NCBI GenBank assembly: GCA_964630775.1
Contig: CAZVYY010000023.1
Location: 1-64,000 of the forward strand
From: Anaeroglomus sp964630775
GTDB lineage: Bacteria; Planctomycetota; Phycisphaerae; Sedimentisphaerales; Anaerohalosphaeraceae
DNA length: 64,000 nt
Direction: 5' to 3'
Below are positions 1-7,576 of the stretch, piece by piece. The translations under genes were made by a program, and so were the position numbers. Under the pieces are notes generated by a model, which was given only the letters and a program-made list of their open reading frames with translations, was not told the DNA's origin and made no database searches. How positions within the stretch are numbered: the first letter of the stretch is position 1; the number at the start of each line of letters is the position of its first letter.

Positions 1-43
1 AATTTTTGTCTTCATTTATCGCAATCCTCTCTGAACTTGAAAT

Positions 44-808
44 TTATCGTGCCAGCCAGCCGCCATCGACGGCAACCGTATAACCATTCATATAATCCGA
101 CGCCGCCGAGGCGAGAAAGACCGCAATACCTTTCAGGTCGTCGGGGGTTCCCCATCGCCCTGCCGGAATACGGTCCAGAATCGCCTTGTTGCGGGCCTCA
201 TCGTCACGCAGTTCNNNNNNNNNNTTGTCGGTGGCCATATAGCCCGGCGCGATGGCATTGGTGTTGATTTTATACCTGGCCAGCTCGCAGGCCATCAGGC
301 GGGTCAGACCCATAATAGCGCTTTTGGACGACGTATAAGACGGCACAAGGATTCCGCCCTGAAAGCTGAGCATCGAGGCGGTGTTGATGATTTTGCCGCC
401 GCGGCCCTGCTGAATCATCTGTTTGACCACGGCCTGACTGAGGAAAAACACACCGCGGATATTGAGATTCATCACATCATCCCAGTCTTTTTCGGTAAAT
501 TCCGTAAACGGCGCCCGGCGGATGATGCCGGCATTATTGAACAGAATATCGATGCCGCCCAGTTTCTCGACGGTCACTTTGACGATCATATCGACGCAGT
601 CTTTTTTGGTCAAATCCGCGGTAATGGTAACACAGCGACGACCGAGCTTCTCAATCTGTTCCTTCGTATCGCTCATATTCAGCACGTCCACCGCGGCGAC
701 ATCGGCCCCCGCTTCGGCCATAGCCAGGGCCATTGCCTGTCCAAGGCCGCGGGCGGCGCCGGTCACAATTGCTGTTTTGCCATCAAGCTTAAATTGATCC
801 AGAATCAT
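44..808 (-). CDS. kduD: 2-dehydro-3-deoxy-D-gluconate 5-dehydrogenase (SDR family)
   Basis: Cytoplasmic NAD(P)-dependent short-chain dehydrogenase of about 254 residues. KduD reduces the KduI product (2,5-diketo-3-deoxygluconate) to 2-keto-3-deoxygluconate in pectin catabolism. The N-terminus shows the Rossmann motif TGAARGLG, then NNAG, and the catalytic YTSSK. The C-terminus has the KduD-like stretch LDRIPAGRWG and ends SDYMNGYTVAVDGGWLAR, which resembles known KduD rather than a generic SDR. Positions 215-224 are N, so about four residues after MATD are unknown; the frame is kept. It is the last gene of a minus-strand operon, 12 bases after kduI. Function is well supported by both sequence and context. 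Confidence 0.93.
   Translation of the reverse strand: MILDQFKLDGKTAIVTGAARGLGQAMALAMAEAGADVAAVDVLNMSDTKEQIEKLGRRCVTITADLTKKDCVDMIVKVTVEKLGGIDILFNNAGIIRRAPFTEFTEKDWDDVMNLNIRGVFFLSQAVVKQMIQQGRGGKIINTASMLSFQGGILVPSYTSSKSAIMGLTRLMACELARYKINTNAIAPGYMATDXXXXELRDDEARNKAILDRIPAGRWGTPDDLKGIAVFLASAASDYMNGYTVAVDGGWLAR
215..224. other. assembly gap (10 N) inside kduD
   Basis: Ten undetermined bases lie inside the kduD reading frame. KduD proteins normally have an N-T-x-x-L-R motif just after ATD/ATN; the flanking bases here give A-T-D-(N or K) before the gap and E-L-R after it. That pattern would need seven missing bases rather than ten, so the gap length is probably nominal. This is a comparison with the remembered family motif, not an alignment. 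Confidence 0.95.
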
Positions 809-820
809 ATCTTTTCCTCA

Positions 821-1651
821 CTATTTGATATCTGCAATTGAAATGCCATCCATATCATCAAACGTCTGATTTTCGCCGCCCATCGCCCAGCAGAACGTAT
901 AGGCCTGGGTGCCGACGCCGGAATGAATCGACCAGCTCGGCGAAATAACCACCTGTCTGGGGGCGACAACAATATGACGCGTCTGGTCGGGCTTGCCCAT
1001 CAGGTGAAAGACACGGGCCGTATCGGGAAAATCAAAATACATATACACTTCCATCCGGCGCTCATGGGTATGCGGCGGCATGGTGTTCCAGACACAGCCT
1101 TCGGCCAGTTCGGTAAAGCCCATCACCAGTTGGCAGCTTTTAACGCCCTCGGGATGGATATATTTGTAAATGGTCCGCTTGTTGGCCTGCGGGATGCTGC
1201 CCAGCGGCACCGCGGCGGCCTGGGCCTTGACGATATGGGTCGTGGGATAAGCGGCATGGGCGGGGTAACTGACTAAATAGAACTGTGCGGGCTGCCTGGG
1301 ATTCTGACTCGCAAAAACAATGCTTTGTGAGCCGCGGCCAATATATAAGCCATCGCGATTGGCCATCTCGAAGCGCTTGCCGTCCACCGTGACCGTTCCG
1401 GTCTGCCCGATATTCAGGACGCCCAGTTCGCGGCGCTGGCAGAAATATTCCGCCCGCAGTTCGCCGGCACTGGTCAGGGGCAGGGGCTGCTCGATCGGGA
1501 CTGCCGAGCCGGCAATCACGCGGTCAATATCGATGTATATCATCTCAATCGTATCGGGCACAAACAGCGACTCCACCAGAAAATGATGACGGGTTTCCTG
1601 GGTCGTCATCCGTTCAAATCGAATCGGATCCGGGCTATAACGTACTTCCAT
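821..1651 (-). CDS. kduI: 5-keto-4-deoxyuronate isomerase
   Basis: Cupin-fold metal enzyme of 276 residues, the usual KduI length. It converts 5-keto-4-deoxyuronate, formed spontaneously from unsaturated uronic acids, to 2,5-diketo-3-deoxygluconate. The metal-binding segment PPHTHERRMEVYMYFD supplies two His and a Glu, and the second His lies in SWSIHSGVGTQAYTFCWAMG; both are hallmark KduI blocks. The N-terminus (MEVRYSPDPIRFERMTTQE) is also typical, supporting the start. It sits between the GH105 lipoprotein gene (13 bases upstream) and kduD (12 bases downstream), so the three genes form one route from extracellular unsaturated oligosaccharides to KDG. Confidence 0.95.
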   Translation of the reverse strand: MEVRYSPDPIRFERMTTQETRHHFLVESLFVPDTIEMIYIDIDRVIAGSAVPIEQPLPLTSAGELRAEYFCQRRELGVLNIGQTGTVTVDGKRFEMANRDGLYIGRGSQSIVFASQNPRQPAQFYLVSYPAHAAYPTTHIVKAQAAAVPLGSIPQANKRTIYKYIHPEGVKSCQLVMGFTELAEGCVWNTMPPHTHERRMEVYMYFDFPDTARVFHLMGKPDQTRHIVVAPRQVVISPSWSIHSGVGTQAYTFCWAMGGENQTFDDMDGISIADIK

Positions 1652-1664
1652 AATTCACACATCC

Positions 1665-3875
1665 TTACTTTGCAAAGGTTACATGTATCGGGTTGGCCAG
1701 TTTGGCGGCATACGCCGACAGATAAGCCTGCCACTCTTCGACCGTCTTGAAATCCAGCCCCTTATCCCAGCAGGCACCTGTGTAGTACACAAACGGTTTG
1801 CCGCAGGACTGATTGACAACCCCAAGCAGATGGCTGTTTTGTTCTTTCAATTGAACGGCTGTATCGGGTGTGAATACGATGCCGCAGCCGGTCATGCCGT
1901 TGATGTCATCCGGGGCAAACCAATACGATATCCACTTCTCATCGGACTTGAGAGTCTTGGTTTCCTGCCCGCCGCGGGCGACGATGCCTGCGGCCAGAGC
2001 CAGCGGCTTGCGACTCTTGCAGGTCATCCGGCTTTCCATGCGATTCAGATTGGAGCCTCTGTCAAGGCTGATGCGTTTGACTTCGCTGACAGCAACACCG
2101 CCAGCATCCCACGCATCATAGGTTAATTCAAATATCGTGCGGATGGGGCCATTGGCCGGCTGTTTCCAGTCAACGAAATTGCGGGATAGAATGAGTTTAT
2201 CACCGGCCAGAATTCCCAGCCCTCCGCAGCCCAGTGTAGGACCGACCTTGTAGCAATCCAGTCCCTCACCATTGTCGGTATGATACGATTTCTTTTCTTT
2301 GATGTCCTTGTATAAATGCTCAATCATCGGAGTGCGGACCTTCTTGACCCAGACGTCAATGCCCGGGCTGACCGTTTCCCATTCAAGGGCCTTGCTGTAC
2401 ATACGAAAGGCAATTCGGTCGTTTTCCCAGGCAAAATCACCGTAGCGTTCGGGCACAAACCGGCCATACGTAACTTCCTGCGTCTGCGGCTTGCTGAATC
2501 CTTCCGGCAGCGGCATGATCCAGAATGCCTTCTGCTGGCCGGGGGCCAGATGCGACTGGAACAGCAGTTCATCCATCTTGCCGTCGGTATTGTTGTCCAC
2601 GGTTTGCGTCACAATGAATTGATTGGTCTTCAAATCAAAAACCGATACATTGTCAGCGGTAATAGAACGATTTTTCTGAAGCACATCCGGCCAGTTCAGA
2701 CTGATGGTCTCATAATCCCGGAACTGTGCTGTGGGATTGGTCAGGTGAACCGAAGCCGTTTGAATGCCGTTACGAATCGCAATTTTATAGATCTCGCTGC
2801 CGGCATAGAGAAACGCCCCGACGCCATACACTTCGGTCTCGTCCGCAGAGGTTTTTCGGGGATCGGCCCCAATCTGCTGGACATAACCCAGTTTACCATC
2901 CGGCTTGACGCAGCTCACAAGCCCCTGCCAGGCCTTCAGCACCGGCGGCAGATAGGTCTTTTCATCAAGAATACCGCGGTTGATGCCCCACGCCAGGCCG
3001 TAGCAATAAAAACCCGTACCGCTGGTTTCAGGCACTGGATAGCTGGCCGGGTCCAGCAGGCTGGAATGCCAGAATCCATCCGGCTGCTGAATGGCAATCA
3101 GCCGGGCGGCCATCTCTTTATACAGCTTGACATATTTGGGCCGGTCCGGATAATCCTGCGGCATGTATTCCAGCACGCGAACCAGACCGCCGAATACCCA
3201 GCCATTGCCGCGCGACCAGAAAACTTTCTGGCCGTTGGCTTCGCGTTTGGCAAAATAATTATCGTCGCGGAAATACAGATGTTCTTCTTTGTCATAAAGA
3301 TAGTCGGTCGTCGCCCACCACTCCTGATTCATAAAGTCGATATAGCGGGAGTCGCCTGTGGTCGCACTAAGCTGCGTCCAGACCGGCGGGGCCATAAACA
3401 GGGCATCACACCACCACCAGCGATCCTTGCCTTTCTGCTGGCCGGTTTTGAGCGTTACATCGGAAGGATTGGCCAGAATATAATCAAACCGTTCCTTGAT
3501 CCCCTTGAGCATCTGCGGGTCTTTATACAGGTTGTACAATTCCAGATACATCCAGCCGACACAATGGTCATCGGCATGATAAACGCGCTTATGCGGCTGC
3601 CAATCCAGCTTCTGGCCGGTGCTCCTGAGCCATTCCATATATTTGGCGTCTTCGGCCATCATCGCCCAGGCGGTAAAGCCCGAATACAATGCGCCGTGGG
3701 TCCAGTCGGCGGGATGATGTTTGCTGGGATTGGCAATCTGCCAGTCGGCAACCCTGGCCATCACATCCTTGATCGCCTGAGGCTGGGCCTCGGACGGCAA
3801 AACCACCTTCGTCCTGGCCTTTGTGCACCCGGTTACCAGCAGTGCCAGCGTTATCAGTACAACCATTTTTTTCAT
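1665..3875 (-). CDS. secreted lipoprotein: GH105 unsaturated glycuronyl hydrolase fused to DUF4861
   Basis: 736 residues. The N-terminus MKKMVVLITLALLVTGC is a lipoprotein signal peptide with lipobox VTGC (Cys17). Residues about 30-370 are a GH105 (YteR/unsaturated rhamnogalacturonyl hydrolase-like) alpha/alpha barrel: WWWCDALFMAPPVW contains the likely catalytic Asp157, and WSRGNGW (220-226) is another family signature. Residues about 390-735 match the DUF4861 family, which I know as a partner of GH105 in Bacteroidetes and Planctomycetes; its role is unknown. The product, an unsaturated uronate, is the precursor for KduI encoded just downstream. It follows iclR by 21 bases. Substrate could be rhamnogalacturonan or another polyuronide; the sequence does not settle this. 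Confidence 0.88.
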   Translation of the reverse strand: MKKMVVLITLALLVTGCTKARTKVVLPSEAQPQAIKDVMARVADWQIANPSKHHPADWTHGALYSGFTAWAMMAEDAKYMEWLRSTGQKLDWQPHKRVYHADDHCVGWMYLELYNLYKDPQMLKGIKERFDYILANPSDVTLKTGQQKGKDRWWWCDALFMAPPVWTQLSATTGDSRYIDFMNQEWWATTDYLYDKEEHLYFRDDNYFAKREANGQKVFWSRGNGWVFGGLVRVLEYMPQDYPDRPKYVKLYKEMAARLIAIQQPDGFWHSSLLDPASYPVPETSGTGFYCYGLAWGINRGILDEKTYLPPVLKAWQGLVSCVKPDGKLGYVQQIGADPRKTSADETEVYGVGAFLYAGSEIYKIAIRNGIQTASVHLTNPTAQFRDYETISLNWPDVLQKNRSITADNVSVFDLKTNQFIVTQTVDNNTDGKMDELLFQSHLAPGQQKAFWIMPLPEGFSKPQTQEVTYGRFVPERYGDFAWENDRIAFRMYSKALEWETVSPGIDVWVKKVRTPMIEHLYKDIKEKKSYHTDNGEGLDCYKVGPTLGCGGLGILAGDKLILSRNFVDWKQPANGPIRTIFELTYDAWDAGGVAVSEVKRISLDRGSNLNRMESRMTCKSRKPLALAAGIVARGGQETKTLKSDEKWISYWFAPDDINGMTGCGIVFTPDTAVQLKEQNSHLLGVVNQSCGKPFVYYTGACWDKGLDFKTVEEWQAYLSAYAAKLANPIHVTFAK

Positions 3876-3896
3876 ACGATACCTCCACTGTATAGG

Positions 3897-4640
3897 TTAA
3901 CGTTTTCCCAGAGAGCGTGATAATTGTTCTGCGGCAGCTTTCACCACAGCCGCTTTATCCTGATTGATGCTGCCGGCAGGCCCGGTAATTCCTACCGCAG
4001 CGAGCAATTCACCCTGCATATCAAACACCGGAGCCGCCATGCAGCGAACACCATTGTGATATTCCTCGTCATCCAGGGCATACCCATCCCGACGAACCTG
4101 TTCGGTCATGGACTTAAGGTCTTCGGGGCTAATCATCGTTTTGGGTGTGCGTTTGGCAGGGTGAATCGCATCGCAGAATTCATCGATTCGTTCCGCGTAT
4201 AAATAGCTCAGAAAGATTTTGCCCGTCGCAGAACAATGCAGATCCGCCAGAGTTCCTGAACGCGAGGCAACACGTATCGGGCTGGGACTGTCGCAGACCT
4301 CCAGAATCAGGGAATGCCAGCCGCTTGGAATGGCTAAATGTGAAGTCTGACTGGTCTGACGGGTCAACTCCTGCAGAATCGGAACGGCCCGTTCCCGCAA
4401 ATTGAGCTTGCTGATGGCAAGCAATCCTATCTCGAACAGCACCGGCCCGGCAAAATACAGATTTCCGCGTTTCTGAACCATATCTGCGTGGCACAAAGTC
4501 TTAAGAATGCGAAATGCCGTGGTTCTGGGGATGGAAAGATGCTTTTCGAGGGCAGAGGAACTTAACCCCTGCTCATTTTTGGCAAGAAGCCTGAGCACGT
4601 CTAATGCTTTGATCAAGTTGGGAGTCAGATATTGTTCCAT
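3897..4640 (-). CDS. IclR-family transcriptional regulator (KdgR-like)
   Basis: 247 residues. Residues about 8-70 form an IclR winged helix (ALDVLRLLAKNEQGLSSSAL, then IPRTTAFRILKTL), and residues about 80-245 are the IclR effector domain (CSATGKIFLSYL, GYALDDEEYHNGVRCMAAPVFD, AAVGITGPAG). IclR members such as KdgR commonly repress pectin genes and are released by KDG, the product of this operon. It is the first gene of the kdu operon. A near-consensus promoter lies just upstream, and an inverted repeat covers its start codon, which fits autorepression. The effector is inferred from context only. Confidence 0.88.
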   Translation of the reverse strand: MEQYLTPNLIKALDVLRLLAKNEQGLSSSALEKHLSIPRTTAFRILKTLCHADMVQKRGNLYFAGPVLFEIGLLAISKLNLRERAVPILQELTRQTSQTSHLAIPSGWHSLILEVCDSPSPIRVASRSGTLADLHCSATGKIFLSYLYAERIDEFCDAIHPAKRTPKTMISPEDLKSMTEQVRRDGYALDDEEYHNGVRCMAAPVFDMQGELLAAVGITGPAGSINQDKAAVVKAAAEQLSRSLGKR

Positions 4641-4649
4641 TTATGAAAC
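4634..4649. promoter_or_regulatory. putative IclR/KdgR operator over the iclR start codon
   Basis: The 16-base inverted repeat GTTCCAT-TT-ATGAAAC has 7-base arms with one mismatch and spacer 2. It overlaps the iclR start codon and lies just downstream of the -10 element. The GAAAC/GTTTC half-site resembles the enterobacterial KdgR box as I remember it. Role as operator is inference. Confidence 0.4.
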
Positions 4650-4669
4650 CTGCTTTTCTTATATGGAAT

Positions 4670-4698
4670 TTTATACTCCCCATAGTTCTGTATGTCAA
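4670..4698 (-). promoter_or_regulatory. sigma-70-type promoter of the iclR-GH105-kduI-kduD operon
   Basis: On the minus strand a perfect TTGACA (4698-4693) is followed by exactly 17 bases and TATAAA (4675-4670). The predicted start site is near 4663, giving a leader of about 23 bases before the iclR ATG at 4640. It is the best promoter-like match noticed in the window. Confidence 0.7.
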
Positions 4699-4726
4699 TA
4701 AAAAAAGGGATGCCGGAGCATCCCTT
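4699..4726 (-). terminator. rho-independent terminator of the orphan kinase gene
   Basis: Stem AAGGGATGC / GCATCCCTT (4705-4713 and 4718-4726) with a 4-base loop. Read on the minus strand it is followed by seven T. It lies 28 bases after the kinase stop codon, and its T-run merges into the -35 region of the next promoter. Confidence 0.8.
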
Positions 4727-4753
4727 GTGGAGGGTTACTCATGCACCCGATGA

Positions 4754-5488
4754 TCAGACTTTTAGCGGAAGAATCGCCGAGAGGCTGTTTTGGCCTGCCG
4801 CAGAATGCACGGTGATTTGCCCTTCATGCTGGTTGGCGATTTGCTGTGCCAGCATTATTCCAATACCGGTGCCGAACCGCTGTTTGTGGGTTTCATGAGG
4901 CGTAAACAGTTGCTTCTGAAACTCCGGCGTATAAGGCTCGCCATTATCAGAGACACAGATTTCAAACTGGTTTTCGGGTGCCATATATCGGGTTTGAATG
5001 GTAACCACGCCCGCCTCTTCGGGAACCTGGTCAATCGCATTGAGCAGCATGTTCAAGGTCATCAATCCAATCCGTTCCGGATCAATGTTCACTTCAGGCA
5101 ATGCTGAATCCAACTGAGCCTGCAATTTAAATTTTTTAACCTGACCGATGGATTTCAGCGAATTAAGCACCCGCTTCAATTCCTCATTCAGATTGCAGGG
5201 ACATTTTTCGAGATTCTGCTTTTTGGTATAATCGAGAATGTCCATCAGATTCTTTTTCATGCGTTTGACATTCTGACTCAGAATTGGCCAGCCCTTCTCG
5301 ACTTTATCCATCTGCTTTAACTGGAATGCATAGTCAATTACTTCCGCCGCCCCGCCTACCATCTGAAGGATATTTTTCAGGGCATGGGACAACTCCCGAA
5401 GGGCCTTGCCTGCCTGAGCATAATGCCTGTCTTTTTCATCCATCTGGGCGGACTGTTCAATAGATTCAAGCAATTGTACCTCGCTCAT
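4754..5488 (-). CDS. sensor-less histidine kinase
   Basis: 244 residues with no signal peptide or membrane segment. A dimerisation helix contains the candidate phospho-acceptor His35 (RELSHALKNIL). The HATPase_c domain follows with the N box (LMTLNMLLNAIDQV), the G1 box (VSDNGE), an F-box-like LFTPH and the G2 box (FGTGIGIMLAQQIA). No PAS, GAF, CHASE or receiver domain is present, and no response regulator is adjacent, so the signal must arrive through a partner protein. Ribosome site AAGGA lies 7 bases before the ATG. It is a single-gene unit with its own terminator. The cognate regulator cannot be named from this window. Confidence 0.83.
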   Translation of the reverse strand: MSEVQLLESIEQSAQMDEKDRHYAQAGKALRELSHALKNILQMVGGAAEVIDYAFQLKQMDKVEKGWPILSQNVKRMKKNLMDILDYTKKQNLEKCPCNLNEELKRVLNSLKSIGQVKKFKLQAQLDSALPEVNIDPERIGLMTLNMLLNAIDQVPEEAGVVTIQTRYMAPENQFEICVSDNGEPYTPEFQKQLFTPHETHKQRFGTGIGIMLAQQIANQHEGQITVHSAAGQNSLSAILPLKV

Positions 5489-5758
5489 AGCGAATTCCTT
5501 ATATTGAATGGTTTGCTTGCAATTTCCTGGCTGTTTTCACCCTCTGATATCGAATATTTGGTATGCTTTCTTTATCGAAGAGTAAATAAAATCGATAGTG
5601 GGCCGGGCAGAAGTGTCTGCAGCGACACCGCTGGTCCGATAATAAAGACCTAAAAATACCAGCCCTGATTGACCATCTGCAGGAGAATTAATTAACTGGA
5701 TTGCATAATTGACCGATTGAATAGATATCGAATTCCGATTTTTTGGCAGGATTAACTT

Positions 5759-6076
5759 ATGTCTGATTTAAAAACAAAACGAATGACCGCGGCGGAAGTC
5801 CTGATTGTGCTGTTAATCATTGGCGCCCTCGCCTCCATTTCGATGCCTCGGATGTCACACAGCGCAACGCTGGACCGTCAATCCGTTTGCAAATCCAACA
5901 TCGAATTGTTAAATTCCGCCGTAGAACTGTACAGCTCAGAAAAAGGCTTCTACCCTGCTTCGATGTCCGATGTATTAAACAATAAGGAATTCTTCCCCGC
6001 AGGCACACCCAAATGTCCTCTGGGCGGAACATACATTCTTAAATCGGATCACAGCGTGGTTTGCTCCCATCCTTAA
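5759..6076 (+). CDS. type IV pilin-like / type II pseudopilin-like protein, atypical cleavage site
   Basis: 105 residues. A short basic leader (MSDLKTKR) precedes the hydrophobic helix MTAAEVLIVLLIIGALASI, with Glu at position +5 of the expected mature protein, as in class III signal peptides. The C-terminal part (KSNIELLNSAVELYSSEKGFYP, then CPLGG) resembles the small pseudopilins common in Planctomycetes. The residue before the expected cleavage point is Arg8, whereas prepilin peptidase normally requires Gly or Ala there. The protein may therefore stay uncleaved, or use a variant peptidase. No secretion or pilus genes are nearby. Confidence 0.72.
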   Translation: MSDLKTKRMTAAEVLIVLLIIGALASISMPRMSHSATLDRQSVCKSNIELLNSAVELYSSEKGFYPASMSDVLNNKEFFPAGTPKCPLGGTYILKSDHSVVCSHP

Positions 6077-6104
6077 TACGCCATCGGCTTGATTCGCTGT
6101 CCAA

Positions 6105-6139
6105 AGAAAAAAGCCAGACTCCAAACTGGAATCTGGCTT
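6105..6139 (-). terminator. terminator-like hairpin oriented on the minus strand
   Basis: Arms AAGCCAGA (6111-6118) and TCTGGCTT (6132-6139) extend inward with TCCA/TGGA. On the minus strand the stem is followed by TTTTTTCTTT; on the plus strand there is no T-run. It lies just past the pilin stop codon yet points toward it. No minus-strand gene lies between it and purH. Confidence 0.6.
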
Positions 6140-6448
6140 CGGAGGAGGGTGATGAAAAGCTCAATAATTGCTTATGTGTATTTTATATTAACTTTTCGTA
6201 AAAATCCACTACACAATTATCGAAAACCTGCGGTAAAAACTTTAAATTTTTTTGCACCTCATTTTCAGACACCCAAATTCACATTCCTTTGCCTGGATTC
6301 ACGTCGCTGCCATTTCTCCATCTTTAACATATAAGACGTTTCGAGTCTTGTTATTTTTTGTCGTGTTAAAATCGCAGTTTTTTTTGTTTTTATGTAGAGA
6401 TTTGCCGCCTTAATACGTCAATATGATTAAACGACAAGAACAGTCGCA
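6140..6448. other. AT-rich intergenic stretch without a recognisable gene
   Basis: About 300 bases, strongly AT-rich, separate the pilin gene from the Rid-like gene. A weak plus-strand hairpin (AAGAC/GTCTT at 6333-6337 and 6344-6348) followed by a T-rich run could end the pilin transcript. Nothing else was recognised. Confidence 0.5.
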
Positions 6449-7576
6449 ATGTATGAATATAGACAGTATGGGGTATTCATGGAATTTTCGACGGTATCCA
6501 ATCTCGATGTGATTACTGTGCCGCATCGTTCCGGCCGGGAGTTTTTTATCAGTTCGCAGAGCTATTCGGATTCAGACCAGGCTGATATTTTAAAGCAGAT
6601 ATCCGACTTTCTGAAGGCAAATCAGGCTGGCAGTATTACCTGCCGTGTTGCCATCCCTAAAGACAGGCAAACCAGAACCGCCCAGACTCTTAAAAATACA
6701 GTGCCGGAATTGACCTGCCCGATTACCTGGTTTTCTCAGTATCCCAAAGAGAATTGCCCCACTTTCATTATTCAGCTTCATGCCTTGTCGGGCTTCCCAA
6801 TCAAGGTGATACAAAATGGCAATTCGCCGGCAGGGTGCATCTTTGAAGATGACCATGTCCGGTATTATCAACTGCGTCTTTTCCCGGACGACAGACAGGC
6901 GGACAATCAGACTCAGACCTATTCGGTGTTTCATAAAATGGATACCGTTTTAAAAAGCATGGGGCTTGATTTCCATTCCACAGCCAGAACATGGCTGTAT
7001 GCTCATGACATTTTATCCTGGTATGACAAACTGAATCGGGCGAGGGATCGCTTCTTTACTGAAATGGATGTGTTTAACCGTCGCATACCGGCCAGCACCG
7101 GTGTGAGCCTATCCAATCCCCTGGATTATGCGATTGAGGCGGAATTGCTGGCGGCTGTGCCCAAAAACGGTTCCGCTCAAATCAGGCCGGTGGAGTCACC
7201 CCTGCAATGCCCGGCCACACAGTACCGCTCATCCTTCAGCCGGGCAATGGAAATCGCCACACCACAGCAAAAACGATTGTACATTTCCGGGACAGCCAGC
7301 ATCGACCCGCACGGCAAGACGATTTTTCTCGGCGATACGCATAGACAAATTGACCATACGATGAAAGTGGTCGAGGCCATTCTGCAAAATGTCGACATGA
7401 CGTGGACGGATACGGTCAGGGCAATCGCTTATTTCAAGGACAGACAAGACTATCCGCTGCTTGACCAGTGGCTCCGGAAGCATAATATCCCCCTGCCGCA
7501 TATCAAACTGGAATGCGATATCTGCCGGGATGATTTACTGTTTGAACTCGAACTGGACGCAATTCAAACTTATTAA
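6449..7576 (+). CDS. Rid (YjgF/UK114) superfamily protein with FkbO/Hyg5 chorismatase-like architecture
   Basis: 375 residues, apparently cytoplasmic. The C-terminal ~120 residues are a Rid-fold domain (RLYISGTASIDPHGKT, then a WTDTVRAIAYFKD segment). The middle block, STARTWLYAHDILSWYDKLN followed by RRIPASTGVSL, resembles the segment before the Rid domain in FkbO/Hyg5/XanB2 chorismatases. Those enzymes hydrolyse chorismate to hydroxybenzoate or dihydroxydihydrobenzoate; whether this protein does so is inference. An alternative ATG lies 30 bases downstream (6479). Its stop codon overlaps that of purH on the opposite strand. No pigment or aromatic biosynthesis genes are nearby. Confidence 0.65.
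   Translation: MYEYRQYGVFMEFSTVSNLDVITVPHRSGREFFISSQSYSDSDQADILKQISDFLKANQAGSITCRVAIPKDRQTRTAQTLKNTVPELTCPITWFSQYPKENCPTFIIQLHALSGFPIKVIQNGNSPAGCIFEDDHVRYYQLRLFPDDRQADNQTQTYSVFHKMDTVLKSMGLDFHSTARTWLYAHDILSWYDKLNRARDRFFTEMDVFNRRIPASTGVSLSNPLDYAIEAELLAAVPKNGSAQIRPVESPLQCPATQYRSSFSRAMEIATPQQKRLYISGTASIDPHGKTIFLGDTHRQIDHTMKVVEAILQNVDMTWTDTVRAIAYFKDRQDYPLLDQWLRKHNIPLPHIKLECDICRDDLLFELELDAIQTY

Noticed and set aside
2316..3920. 534-residue plus-strand frame opposite the GH105 gene
   Set aside because: A long antisense shadow in GC-biased codon positions; the minus-strand GH105-DUF4861 protein is clearly the real gene.
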